Origin: Actinomycetes bacterium
GTDB lineage: Bacteria > Actinomycetota > Actinomycetes > Mycobacteriales > Pseudonocardiaceae
Assembly (NCBI GenBank): GCA_021793175.1
Contig: JAJYTH010000032.1
Location: forward strand, 1 to 34,409
Length of the DNA: 34,409 nt
Direction: 5' to 3'
Part shown: positions 7,961 through 15,943 of the stretch, one piece after another
How the letters are laid out: each line of letters opens with the position of its first letter
How positions within the stretch are numbered: position 1 is the stretch's first letter
The notes under the pieces: generated by a model
Database searches by the model: none
Seen by the model: the letters and a program-made list of their open reading frames with translations, nothing else
What the model was told of the DNA's origin: nothing
Made by a program: the position numbers and the translations under genes

Positions 7961-7970
7961 GCGCGGGGTT

Positions 7971-7999
7971 GCCTTCGCCGCGGCGGTCGCGGCGAAGGC
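7971..7999 (+). terminator. Terminator hairpin after the STAS gene
   Basis: A perfect 11-base inverted repeat, GCCTTCGCCGC at 7971-7981 and GCGGCGAAGGC at 7989-7999, with a 7-base loop, lies 10 bases after the STAS stop codon. No T-run follows. Confidence 0.8.
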
Positions 8000-8010
8000 G
8001 GCTCGGCCGC

Positions 8011-8036
8011 TTCACTGAACAAGATTCACTGAACAA
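8011..8036. repeat. Direct repeat TTCACTGAACAA, two copies
   Basis: Identical 12-base units lie at 8011-8022 and 8025-8036, two bases apart, just upstream of the -10-like box of the truncated gene. The position fits either a regulator site or a simple duplication. The second copy overlaps the expected -35 position. Confidence 0.6.
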
Positions 8037-8052
8037 ACGGCCGAGTAGGCAC

Positions 8053-8058
8053 TACTGT
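8053..8058 (+). promoter_or_regulatory. -10-like box TACTGT for a leaderless transcript
   Basis: TACTGT lies exactly 6 bases before ATG 8065 and no ribosome site is present. This is the spacing expected when transcription starts at the A of the start codon. The soxR gene shows the same box and spacing (32380-32392). The -35 is weak (TGAACA at 8030-8035). Confidence 0.5.
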
Positions 8059-8064
8059 GCGGAT

Positions 8065-8313
8065 ATGACCCGCGCTACAGCTCTCGCGGCAGCGTCCACG
8101 TTCCTCACCGGCCACGCCCGTCTGCTCGACCGACACCGATACGGATTCCTCGTGGGCCGTGGCGATCCCCAGGCGACGCTGTCCGCGCTCGCCGCGTACC
8201 GCAACGCCGACGGCGGCTACGGTCACGGCCTCGAACCCGACCTGCGTTCGCCCGAGAGCCACTCGGCCGGACAACGGTGTGGGCTTTTGTGCGAGGTCCG
8301 TGTCGTCGGGTGA
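8065..8313 (+). pseudogene. N-terminal fragment of a terpene-cyclase/prenyltransferase-fold protein
   Basis: The first 65 or so residues (for example LTGHARLLDRHRYGFL and AYRNADGGYGHGLEPDLRSPES) match the start of a conserved actinobacterial protein of roughly 300 residues that I recall as having squalene-cyclase/prenyltransferase-like helical repeats. The NADGGYGHGLEPDL segment is the typical repeat motif. After PES the sequence turns into an unrelated tail and stops at residue 82. The remaining two-thirds of the family is not found in the 93 bases before the next gene, in any frame. The promoter and start look intact, so the gene seems to have lost its 3' part by deletion. A functional short protein is possible but unlikely. 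Confidence 0.65.
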
Positions 8314-8353
8314 ATCCACAGCGCCATGCTGACATCCCGTGCAACCGGTTTCT

Positions 8354-8390
8354 CCAGCCGTGAGTAGCGCGCCCGCCACTCACGGCCGGA
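8354..8390 (-). terminator. Bidirectional hairpin at the end of the Ebo-like operon
   Basis: The core is a perfect 9-base stem, GCCGTGAGT at 8357-8365 and ACTCACGGC at 8378-8386, flanked by TCC and GGA that can extend it past a mismatch. It lies between the stop of the - strand operon (8407) and the truncated + strand gene, so it can serve both strands. Confidence 0.7.
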
Positions 8391-8406
8391 GGAATCACCG
8401 CAGGAA

Positions 8407-9264
8407 CTAGAAACGCAGGTTCGCCAGGTAGTCGTACCCGACCTTCGCGGTGTTCAGCGGATCGGCCGGGTCGTCGTGCTCGACGATGTACTGCTTCATC
8501 GGCCCGATCCAGGTGCGGCGGAACAGCGTGGGCCAGTCGATGGTGCCCGTGCCGACATCGGCCCAACCGCCGTCCTCGCCGCGGTCCTTGACGTGGAACT
8601 GTTGCACCCGCCCGAACCGGCGGTAGTACTCCACCACCGGGTCGGCACCGGCCACCACGAGCCAGTACAGGTCGTACTCCAGGTGCACGTTGCGAGGGCT
8701 GGTGCGCTCGGCGATCACATCGATCGGCCGGACACCGTCGATGGCCTGGTACTCGTGGTCGTGGTTGTGGTAGCCGTAGGAGATCCCCGCCTTGCGGAAC
8801 GCCGCCGCGGCCGCATCGAGCCTGCCCGCGAACGCCCGCCATTCCTCCAGCGTCGAGAAGTCGGCGTAGGCGCAGGCCGCCTTGCGGTAGCCAATCGTCC
8901 TCGCGTCTTCGATGAGCTCGTCAACGTCGGCGCCGTCGAAGTCGACGTGTGCCGAGGTCGCCTTGAGGTGATAGCGGTCGAGCAGTCGCCGGAACTCGGC
9001 GGCCGACCGGCCGTAGGTGCCCGCGAGTTCCACGGTGCGGTAACCGATGTCGGCCAACGCCTCCAGCGTGCCCTCCAGATCGGCCTCGAACAGGTTGCGA
9101 AGGGTGTAGAGCTGGATGCTGATCATCTGCTTGGGGATACGCCTGCCGTACCACCCCCAGTCGGCGTGTGCCGTGCCGCTCATGGCTCCGGCGAGCCCCA
9201 CGGCCGCCGCGGCTCCCGCCGCGGTGCGGAACATCGCTCTGCGGGACAGCCTGGTGTCTCTCAT
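8407..9264 (-). CDS. Tat-exported sugar phosphate isomerase/epimerase-like TIM barrel
   Basis: The 285-residue protein belongs to the AP-endonuclease-2/xylose-isomerase-like TIM-barrel family. A twin-arginine signal peptide is clear: LSRRAMF at 6-12, then an Ala/Gly-rich hydrophobic stretch, with likely cleavage after TAHA at residue 34. The mature part opens with MISIQLYTLRN, the usual first strand. Candidate metal ligands appear in YHNHDHEY, LEYDLYW and HVKDRGE. Relatives include sugar isomerases, epimerases, and keto-sugar lyases or hydratases. Export by Tat suggests folding with a bound metal and activity outside the membrane. The start, ATG 9264, is 8 bases after the preceding stop. It is the last gene of the unit and precedes a hairpin. 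Substrate unknown. Confidence 0.82.
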   Translation of the reverse strand: MRDTRLSRRAMFRTAAGAAAAVGLAGAMSGTAHADWGWYGRRIPKQMISIQLYTLRNLFEADLEGTLEALADIGYRTVELAGTYGRSAAEFRRLLDRYHLKATSAHVDFDGADVDELIEDARTIGYRKAACAYADFSTLEEWRAFAGRLDAAAAAFRKAGISYGYHNHDHEYQAIDGVRPIDVIAERTSPRNVHLEYDLYWLVVAGADPVVEYYRRFGRVQQFHVKDRGEDGGWADVGTGTIDWPTLFRRTWIGPMKQYIVEHDDPADPLNTAKVGYDYLANLRF

Positions 9265-9272
9265 CGCGTCTT

Positions 9273-10280
9273 TCAGTTCCTCTCCGTGCTGAACGCGGCA
9301 TCGAACGCCGCCTCGGGCTTGTCGAACAGCTGTCCGCGGATATAGGTGACGGCCTCGGCAGCCCCTCGCAGCCGGTCCATGCCCGCGTCCTCCCACTCCA
9401 CCGAGATCGGCCCGGTGTAGCCGATGGCGTTCAGGGCTCGAAACGCGCTCTCCCAGTCCACGTCGCCGTGTCCGGTGGACACGAAGTCCCAGCCCCGGCG
9501 TGGGTCGGCCCACGGCAGGTGCGAACCGAGCCTGCCGTTGCGACCGTCGAACCGCTTCTTCGTGTCCTTGCAGTCCACGTGGTAGATGCGGTCGGCGAAG
9601 TCGAGGATGAAACCGACCGGGTCGAGGTCCTGCCACACGAAGTGCGACGGATCCCAGTTGAGACCGAACGCGGGGCGATGGTCCACGGCCTCCAGTGCCC
9701 GTTTGGTGGTCCAGTAGTCGTAGGCGATCTCGCTCGGATGCACCTCGTGCGCGAACCGCACCCCCACCTCGTCGAAGACGTCGAGGATCGGATTCCAACG
9801 ACGTGCGAAGTCGGCGTACCCGTCCTCGATCATCTCGGCGGACACGGGTGGGAACATCGCCACGTACTTCCAGATCTTGGAGCCGGTGAAGCCGACGACG
9901 GTGTCGACCCCGAGCTTCGCGGCGGCCCTGGCGGTGTCGGCCATCTCGGCCGCGGCCCGCTGCCGCACGCCCTCGGGATCACCGTCACCCCAGATACGGG
10001 CGGGAAGGATGTTGCGATGCCGCTCGTCGATCGGGTCGTCGCACACCGCTTGGCCCACGAGATGGTTGGAGATGGTCCACACTTTGAGACCGTAGGAATC
10101 GAGCAGCTTCAGCCGGTTCGCTACGTAGTCCTCTTCGGACAAAGCTCGGTCGACCTCGAAGTGGTCGCCCGAGCAGGCGATCTCCAGCCCGTCGTACCCC
10201 CATTCCGACGCGAGGCGGCACACTTCCTCGAACGGCAGGTCGGCCCACTGGCCCGTGAACAGCGTTACCGGTCGGCTCAT
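9273..10280 (-). CDS. Cytosolic sugar phosphate isomerase/epimerase-like TIM barrel
   Basis: The 335-residue TIM barrel of the AP-endonuclease-2 family has no signal peptide. Likely metal and catalytic residues are E179 in HEVHPSE, D210 and H213 in NWDPSHF, D236 in HVDCKD and E295 in SVEWED, the pattern seen in IolE/tagatose-epimerase relatives. It begins within the stop of the EboF-like gene (ATGA), so it is translated together with it. The protein downstream is a secreted relative, but the two are too different in sequence to be a recent duplication. It probably isomerises, epimerises or dehydrates a sugar or cyclitol. The operon contains an inositol phosphate synthase, which makes a cyclitol-derived substrate conceivable. 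Confidence 0.8.
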   Translation of the reverse strand: MSRPVTLFTGQWADLPFEEVCRLASEWGYDGLEIACSGDHFEVDRALSEEDYVANRLKLLDSYGLKVWTISNHLVGQAVCDDPIDERHRNILPARIWGDGDPEGVRQRAAAEMADTARAAAKLGVDTVVGFTGSKIWKYVAMFPPVSAEMIEDGYADFARRWNPILDVFDEVGVRFAHEVHPSEIAYDYWTTKRALEAVDHRPAFGLNWDPSHFVWQDLDPVGFILDFADRIYHVDCKDTKKRFDGRNGRLGSHLPWADPRRGWDFVSTGHGDVDWESAFRALNAIGYTGPISVEWEDAGMDRLRGAAEAVTYIRGQLFDKPEAAFDAAFSTERN

Positions 10281-11677
10281 CGTCGAGCTCCTTCGTCGAT
10301 CCCTTGCAGTTTCAAAAGAAGGTCACGTACATCGGTGGCCGCGATACGGCCCTTGGATTCCACTAAGGACGGTACGGCCGGGTCGGAGCAGAGCAGCACG
10401 GGTCCGTGCTCTGGGGAATCGGGCAGCCGACCGTGGGAACCGCGAACCCACCTCGGGTCAGTGGGGACCACGTTCATGGCGTAACGCAGCCCGACCTTCT
10501 TGCGCACCAGGTTCAGCCCCGCCTTCGCCTTGGCCAGCGAGTCGGTGGGGTCGAAGAACAGCTCCGCGGGGTCGTAGCCGGGTTTGCGGTGGATCTCCAC
10601 ACCGCGCGCGTAATCCGGCGCACGGTCGTCGTCGAGCCAGTAGTAGTAGGTGAACCAGGCGCGTGGTTCGGCCACCGCCACGAACTCCCCCGCCCGCTCG
10701 TGGTCGATCCCGTAACGCGCCTGGGCCTCGCGGTCCAGGACCTCGTCCACCCCGGTCAGGTTCTCGACGATCTTGCGGACTCTTTCCAGGTCCTTCTCGT
10801 CGGCGACGTAGACGTGGGCGACCTGGTGGTCGGCCACGGCGAACGCCCGCGAGGTCCACGGGTCCAGGTACTCCATTCCGTCCTGGGTGTAGACCTCCAG
10901 CAACCCCTCCCTGCGCAACGCGCGGTTGATGTCCACCGGTGTGTCCACGGACGTGATGCCGTACTCCGACAACACCACCACCGTGGAACCCGAGTTCTCG
11001 GCGTCGCGCAGCAACGGCGCCAACGCGGCGTCGACCTCCCTGGCCGCCTTCGCCGCCTGCGGGGAGTCGGGCCCGTGACGTTGCAGGTCGTAGTCCAGAT
11101 GCGGCACGTACGCCATCAGCAGATCCGGGTTGTCGGTGCGCAGGATCCGCCGCGTGGCTCCCACGATCCATTTCGACGACGCGATGGACGCCGTGGGACC
11201 CCAGTACTGGAACAGCGGGAACTCCCCGAACTCGGCGGTGAGCGCGTCGTGCAGATGCGGCGGACGTACGTAGCAGTCCGGTGACTTACGCCCGTCGGCG
11301 TGGTAGATGGGTCGGGGCGTGACCGTGATGTCGGTGGTCATGCCCATCGCGTACCACCAGCACACGTTCGCGGCGGTGTAGTCGGGATACGCGGCGCGCG
11401 CGGTCTCCCACACCTTCGGCCGCTGCACGAGCCTGTTGTGCTGACGCCACAGGTAGATCTCGCCGAGGTCGCGGAAGTACCAGCCGTTGCCGACGATGCC
11501 GTGTTCGGCAGGCAGCGTCCCGGTGAGGAAGGTCGACTGCGCACTACAGGTGACCGCGGGCAGCACCGTACCGAGTTCGGCCTCCCAACCGCGCTCGGCG
11601 ATCTTCGACAGGTTCGGCATGTGCCGAAGCAGCGCGGGAGTCAGGCCCACGACGTCGAGCATCAGCAGTTTCCTCAT
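10277..11677 (-). CDS. EboF-like nucleotide pyrophosphatase/phosphodiesterase
   Basis: The 466-residue protein has the alkaline-phosphatase/NPP fold. D8 in [10 protein letters not shown] is the first metal ligand. T43 in [18 protein letters not shown] is the expected nucleophile, followed by [23 protein letters not shown] at 190-202 supplies Asp and His, and H284 lies in VADHQVAH. The motif that reads S-D-H-G-M in classical NPPs is SEYGI here (237-241), so two metal ligands differ. The substrate may be a phosphodiester or phosphate of a lipid-linked or cyclitol intermediate. The start, ATG 11677, follows GGAGG and overlaps the EboE-like stop. No signal peptide, so it is probably cytosolic. 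Family placement rests on motifs and gene order. Confidence 0.8.
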   Translation of the reverse strand: MRKLLMLDVVGLTPALLRHMPNLSKIAERGWEAELGTVLPAVTCSAQSTFLTGTLPAEHGIVGNGWYFRDLGEIYLWRQHNRLVQRPKVWETARAAYPDYTAANVCWWYAMGMTTDITVTPRPIYHADGRKSPDCYVRPPHLHDALTAEFGEFPLFQYWGPTASIASSKWIVGATRRILRTDNPDLLMAYVPHLDYDLQRHGPDSPQAAKAAREVDAALAPLLRDAENSGSTVVVLSEYGITSVDTPVDINRALRREGLLEVYTQDGMEYLDPWTSRAFAVADHQVAHVYVADEKDLERVRKIVENLTGVDEVLDREAQARYGIDHERAGEFVAVAEPRAWFTYYYWLDDDRAPDYARGVEIHRKPGYDPAELFFDPTDSLAKAKAGLNLVRKKVGLRYAMNVVPTDPRWVRGSHGRLPDSPEHGPVLLCSDPAVPSLVESKGRIAATDVRDLLLKLQGIDEGARR

Positions 11678-12774
11678 ACGGCTACCTCCGTGCGCGCCCA
11701 GCGCAGTTCTTCGGCGATTCCGGTGGCCAGGTCGGTTCGATGGGCTCGGGGCAGGACCGACCAGGTGTAGGTCTCGACCTCGATGTGCGGCAGCTCGCCC
11801 CGGTCCGCGGCCAGCGCCGCGACCGCACCCGTCAGCACGTCGGTGGTGGATCTCAACGGCGGCTCCGGCCGCGCATGCAGGGGCACGTGGAAGTGCACCC
11901 GCCACGGACCGTTTCTCGGCAGGTCCGTCAGCGCCCGGTCGAGGTCGTCCGCGGCGAGTACCTCACCGGATGCGGAGAGTTCCCGCACCTGGTGGAGGTA
12001 TCGGGGTTCGACGAACTCGGCCAGCGCGGCCCGGGCCGCGGGGTCGGCGGGGTCGTCGACGTGGAGTGCTGCCGACGCCTGCACCTTCACCACGTCGAGC
12101 CCGGCCTCGCGGATGCGCCGGACCTCCTCGGCCGGGTCCGCGAACGACACGGCCAGATGGCAGGTGTCCAGGCACACGCCCACGTATTCGGGATCGACCC
12201 GGCCCGACAGCCACGACACGGCGTCGGCGACGGTGTCGAGCACACACCCCGGCTCGGGTTCCACCGCCAACCGCAGCGGTTTGCCCAGCCGCCGCGACAC
12301 CGTACGGGCGTGGTCGGTCACCTCGGCGAACATCGCCGCCGCGCGGTCGTCCTCGGCCGTGTCCCACGGTTCTCGCCACGCCAACGGCAAGGTCGAGATG
12401 CTGCCGTAGTCGGCGTCCTCGTGCAGCAGGTCGGCCAGTACCGTCAGGCAATCACGGGTGTAGTGCGCCCGGCGCGGGTCGGTCCACGTCGGCACGTACA
12501 CCGAGTGCTTGACCACGGCGTCGTGGAAACCGCCGTACGGGAAAGCGTTCAGCGTCTGCACACCCAGGCCCCTGGCCTTCAGTTCACCGGCCAGCCGAGC
12601 CCGGGCCGCGGCGTCGGAGGCGAGCGCGGAAGCCACCTCGGCGGCCAGCCACAGCCCCACACCCAGCACATCGACACCGAGTTCCTCCCGCACTGGGGTG
12701 GCGTAGGTGTCGAGCTGCGCGACGATGCCGTCGAGGTCCTCGGCGGGATGGACGTTCGTACAGTACGAGAGCAC
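11674..12774 (-). CDS. EboE-like TIM-barrel protein
   Basis: The 366-residue protein begins LSYCTNVHPAEDLDGI, the opening I associate with EboE ('metabolite traffic protein') and xylose-isomerase-like TIM barrels. Conserved acidic and His residues occur in LAVEPEPGCVLDT, GVCLDTCHLAVSF and VHFHVPLH. EboE is essential for export of the scytonemin monomer in a cyanobacterium, but its chemistry is unknown. The start is GTG 12774, three bases after the TatD-like stop, and the stop overlaps the next start. It sits between the EboB-like and EboF-like genes as in other Ebo clusters, which strengthens the call. Confidence 0.82.
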   Translation of the reverse strand: MLSYCTNVHPAEDLDGIVAQLDTYATPVREELGVDVLGVGLWLAAEVASALASDAAARARLAGELKARGLGVQTLNAFPYGGFHDAVVKHSVYVPTWTDPRRAHYTRDCLTVLADLLHEDADYGSISTLPLAWREPWDTAEDDRAAAMFAEVTDHARTVSRRLGKPLRLAVEPEPGCVLDTVADAVSWLSGRVDPEYVGVCLDTCHLAVSFADPAEEVRRIREAGLDVVKVQASAALHVDDPADPAARAALAEFVEPRYLHQVRELSASGEVLAADDLDRALTDLPRNGPWRVHFHVPLHARPEPPLRSTTDVLTGAVAALAADRGELPHIEVETYTWSVLPRAHRTDLATGIAEELRWARTEVAV

Positions 12775-12777
12775 GGT

Positions 12778-13641
12778 TCACTTCCTCGCGCCGCGCAACA
12801 CCGAGTTGCCCTCGAACGTCTCCGCGTTCGGTGCGGCCTCCGGCAACGGGTCGAGCATCAGTTTTCCGCTCTGCCCGTAGAACTCCACGGGGTTTCCCCA
12901 CAAGACTTTGTCCACATCGGATTCGGAGAAACCCGCCTCCAACATCGCCTTGCCCGTGCGGTAGGTCTTGAGCGGGTCCGAACGCCCCCAGTCGGCGGCG
13001 GAGTTCACCAGCATCCGCTCGGTGCCGTACTCTTGGAGGATCGACACCATGCGGTGCTCGTCCATCTTCGTGTCGGGGTAGATGGAAAAACCCATCCAAC
13101 AACCGGACTCGGCCACAAGGCCGACAGTGACCTCGTTGAGGTGGTCCACCACCACCAGGGACGGGTCGATACCGGACTCGCGCACCACGTCGAGGGTGCG
13201 CTTGGTCCCCGACAGCTTGTCGCGGTGCGGCGTGTGCACCAGCACGGGAAGCTCGTGTTCGATCGCGAGGCCCAGCTGGTGGGTGAACACCTTCTCCTCC
13301 GCCTCGGTCATCGAGTCGTAGCCCACCTCGCCGACGGCCACGACGCCGTCCTTGGCGAGGTAGCGCGGCAGGACGTCGAGCACCTCGACACAGCGGGGAT
13401 CGTTGGCCTCCTTCGGGTTCAACGCGATCGTGCAGTGGTGGCGGATGCCGAACTGTGACGCGCGGAACCGTTCCCAGCCGATGAGCCCGTCGAAGTAGTC
13501 GGTGAACGATCCGACGTTCGTGCGCGGCTGCCCGAGCCAGAACGCCGGTTCCACGAGAGCACGGACGCCCGCGGCGTACATGTCCTCGTAGTCGATGGTG
13601 GTGCGCGACGTCATGTGGATGTGCGGATCGAAAATCCTCAT
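12778..13641 (-). CDS. EboB-like TatD-family metal hydrolase
   Basis: The 287-residue amidohydrolase-fold protein has the TatD metal sites: H7 and H9 in FDPHIHM, E in VAVGEVGYDS, H in VLVHTPHRD, H in VVVDHLNE and D in VNSAADWG. It lacks a signal peptide. TatD proteins are metal-dependent hydrolases or nucleases, and the EboB branch is found only in Ebo clusters, with unknown substrate. ATG 13641 overlaps the stop of the preceding fused gene, so translation is coupled. All visible metal ligands are intact, so it should be active. Confidence 0.84.
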   Translation of the reverse strand: MRIFDPHIHMTSRTTIDYEDMYAAGVRALVEPAFWLGQPRTNVGSFTDYFDGLIGWERFRASQFGIRHHCTIALNPKEANDPRCVEVLDVLPRYLAKDGVVAVGEVGYDSMTEAEEKVFTHQLGLAIEHELPVLVHTPHRDKLSGTKRTLDVVRESGIDPSLVVVDHLNEVTVGLVAESGCWMGFSIYPDTKMDEHRMVSILQEYGTERMLVNSAADWGRSDPLKTYRTGKAMLEAGFSESDVDKVLWGNPVEFYGQSGKLMLDPLPEAAPNAETFEGNSVLRGARK

Positions 13642-15080
13642 CGGACGGGCCCCTCCTCGCGGGTGACGGAGCCGAGCGCGAGAATCGCCTCGGCGTCGGC
13701 GGGCACGGCACGACCCGCGGCCTTCCTCTCGGCCGCGTAGTCACTGACCATGCGTTGCAACTCGGCATCACAGCGACGGGCCAACCCGGACACCGCCGCC
13801 GTCGGAACTCCGGTGAACAGGCACTTGAGCACACCGTGTCGCCAGTTGTGGTCGTCGAGCCGGTCGGCGGCGAACGGCCCGAGCGCCGCCGCCACGAGGC
13901 CGGTGTCGTTGGCCCGCAGCGCATCGGTCACCAGCCGCACCCCGGCCTCGACGACCTGCGCGTCCTCGGTCGGCAACAGGTGCAGGTTGCGGAGGACACC
14001 GCGCCGCTCGGCACCGTCGCCGTAGCGGTACAGCTGCTCGACCTCCTCGACCAGCACATCGGCGTCCAGCACCGACGCCAGTGCCGCCAACAGCCTGCCC
14101 CGGGCACGGTCGTCCACGGTGCCGTACACGAATCCGTTGGCGTCGACTTCCGGACGCACGGGCCCACGACCGACCTTGCGGCCCACGGCCGGGAACAACG
14201 TCCGAATACGGGTGGGTTCCGCGCGGACGGCCGCCTCCGCGTCGACCACCCAGTCGGCCGCGTCCAGCGCTGTCTTCGCACGCCGGGCGACATCGGGCGC
14301 GGCGTGGCTGTGCCGGGGCAGCTCTACCGAGGCCAGACCGGCGTAGCCGACCTCGGCCAACGCTCCCAGCGTCTCGGCGAGGTCCAGTTGCCCCTGCCCG
14401 AACTCCAGGTGTTCGTGCACACCGGGCAACATGTCGTCCAGTTGCACGTTGAACAGCAGGTCCCCGGCCTTACGCACGCATTCGGCCGCGCTGACCGGTT
14501 CCACGGCGACGCAGTGTCCGACGTCGATCGTGATGCCCAGCCGTTCCGGGTCGCCCAACTCCTCCCGCAGCCGCAGGACCTGGTCGAGGTGCTGCACGTA
14601 GTGGCCGGGTTCGGGCTCCAGCGCGAACCGGGCCCGCGTACCGTCCGTACCGTCCAACACGGCCGCCACGCCGTCGAGCAGTCGCCGCCACGCGGTGTCG
14701 TCGTCGAGACCCGGCGGGGCCACTCCCGACCAGAACGACACGCAGTCCGCGCCCAGGTCCTCGGCGATCTCGGCGGCCCGGCGCAGGAAGTCCACCCGCG
14801 AACCGGGTTCGTCGGACAGGAGGATCGGTTGATGTTTGCGCCACGGGTCGAGCAGGAACCGCGCCCCGGTCTCCACCACCACGCCGAGCTCGAGCTCGGC
14901 CAGCCGCGCCGCGACCCGCCGGGTCTGTGTCGCCACGTCGTCGGCGAACGGGTCCAGGTGCGCGTGGTCCAACGTCAACGCCACCCCCGAATAACCGAGG
15001 TCGGCGATGACGGCCAGGGCGTCGTCGAGCCGGTGATTGGCGAAACCGTTGGTGCCGTAACCGAATCGCAGTGTGCTCAC
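13638..15080 (-). CDS. TIM-barrel isomerase fused to a C-terminal EboA-like domain
   Basis: The 480-residue protein has two parts. Residues 1-280 form an AP-endonuclease-2-type TIM barrel with E155 (LEPEPGHY), D186 and H189 (TIDVGHC), D215-D216 (VQLDDM) and E253 (SVELPRH) as candidate metal ligands. Residues 285-470 are helical and contain YRYGDGAERRGVLRNL and HNWRHGVLKCLFTGVP, which match EboA, a separate small protein in other Ebo clusters. EboA has no known activity. The start is GTG 15080, overlapping the prenyltransferase stop. The open frame continues to 15635 inside that gene without homology. The fusion suggests that EboA works physically with a sugar- or cyclitol-modifying barrel. 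The EboA assignment is from pattern recall and needs a profile search. Confidence 0.78.
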   Translation of the reverse strand: MSTLRFGYGTNGFANHRLDDALAVIADLGYSGVALTLDHAHLDPFADDVATQTRRVAARLAELELGVVVETGARFLLDPWRKHQPILLSDEPGSRVDFLRRAAEIAEDLGADCVSFWSGVAPPGLDDDTAWRRLLDGVAAVLDGTDGTRARFALEPEPGHYVQHLDQVLRLREELGDPERLGITIDVGHCVAVEPVSAAECVRKAGDLLFNVQLDDMLPGVHEHLEFGQGQLDLAETLGALAEVGYAGLASVELPRHSHAAPDVARRAKTALDAADWVVDAEAAVRAEPTRIRTLFPAVGRKVGRGPVRPEVDANGFVYGTVDDRARGRLLAALASVLDADVLVEEVEQLYRYGDGAERRGVLRNLHLLPTEDAQVVEAGVRLVTDALRANDTGLVAAALGPFAADRLDDHNWRHGVLKCLFTGVPTAAVSGLARRCDAELQRMVSDYAAERKAAGRAVPADAEAILALGSVTREEGPVR

Positions 15081-15943
15081 GTCGGGCTCACCTTCCTCGC
15101 GAGTCGTCGGGCCAGTGGTAGAGCCGTCGCCAGAAAGGCCGCGGAACGCACGGCACCGTGCCGTGCCGCGACGGTGGCTTGCAGCGGGACCATGCCGTGG
15201 ATGCCGGCCTTCGTGGCCTGGCGCGCGTGCCGGGCCGACGGTTCCCGCAACGCCGCGTACTGGGCCCTGCCCACGGAGGTCGCGTAGGTTCCGGCCAACA
15301 CCGCCGTGAACGCACGACGCAACCGACCACCGGATCGCCGGGCCCCACCGGTCCCCCGGGTCGCCAACGTGGTCGCGGCCGCTGTCGTCGTGAGAGCACC
15401 GCCCGCCGTCCCCGGCGAGGTGCCGTGGACCTCCCCGGCCGACAGCGCGGTGACACCCAGGGTGTGCACGCCGAGCGCCGCCGCCGCGGGCAGGGCCGTG
15501 CGTTCCCCGCCGCCCGCGCCGAGCAACACGTCCAGTGCCCGACACGCGGCCATGCCGACCGGGCCGAACGCGGTGCCCTTCAACACTGTGTCGTAGGCCC
15601 AGACACAGGCGGCCAGAGGCACCGCGGTGCGCCATGCCCGGGCACCGCCGCCGAGCCGGGCGAGCACGAGCCCCGCCGCGGTGAGCGCGCTGCCGGTGGC
15701 CAGGGCCGCGCCCGCGCTCACCCGTCCGGACGGGATGGGCCGTTCCGGACGCTCCACGGCGTCCAGGTCTCGGTCGGCCCAGTCGTTGAGCGCCATACCC
15801 GCCCAGTAGAACGCCGCCGACGCCGTGGGCAGCAACAGGCGTCTGCCCCGCAGTGGTGTCCCGGCCGCCGCACCACCGGCCACGGTGTCACCCACGACCG
15901 TCAGGGCGGCCGGTGCCCGGACGAGTTCGACGTAGGCGCTCAC
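15077..15943 (-). CDS. UbiA-family prenyltransferase (EboC-like)
   Basis: The 288-residue membrane protein carries the UbiA Asp-rich motif NDWADRDLD at 53-61, followed by ERPERPIPSGRVS, and the second motif around YDTVLKGTAFGP. Several hydrophobic segments are typical of the family's helical bundle. It would move a prenyl chain from a polyprenyl diphosphate to an acceptor at the cytosolic membrane face. Ebo clusters always include such a protein (EboC). I recall a UbiA-type family named after Streptomyces SCO3242, next to a second inositol phosphate synthase, as the closest kind; this should be checked. GTG 15943 overlaps the cyclase stop, so a cyclitol phosphate acceptor is an attractive inference. 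The C-terminal 70 residues are Arg/Ala-rich and may be amphipathic. Confidence 0.83.
   Translation of the reverse strand: MSAYVELVRAPAALTVVGDTVAGGAAAGTPLRGRRLLLPTASAAFYWAGMALNDWADRDLDAVERPERPIPSGRVSAGAALATGSALTAAGLVLARLGGGARAWRTAVPLAACVWAYDTVLKGTAFGPVGMAACRALDVLLGAGGGERTALPAAAALGVHTLGVTALSAGEVHGTSPGTAGGALTTTAAATTLATRGTGGARRSGGRLRRAFTAVLAGTYATSVGRAQYAALREPSARHARQATKAGIHGMVPLQATVAARHGAVRSAAFLATALPLARRLARKVSPT

Noticed and set aside
9265-9798. N-terminal extension of the Tat-exported barrel through the upstream gene
   Set aside because: It would bury the twin-arginine signal inside the protein and overlap a well-supported gene.
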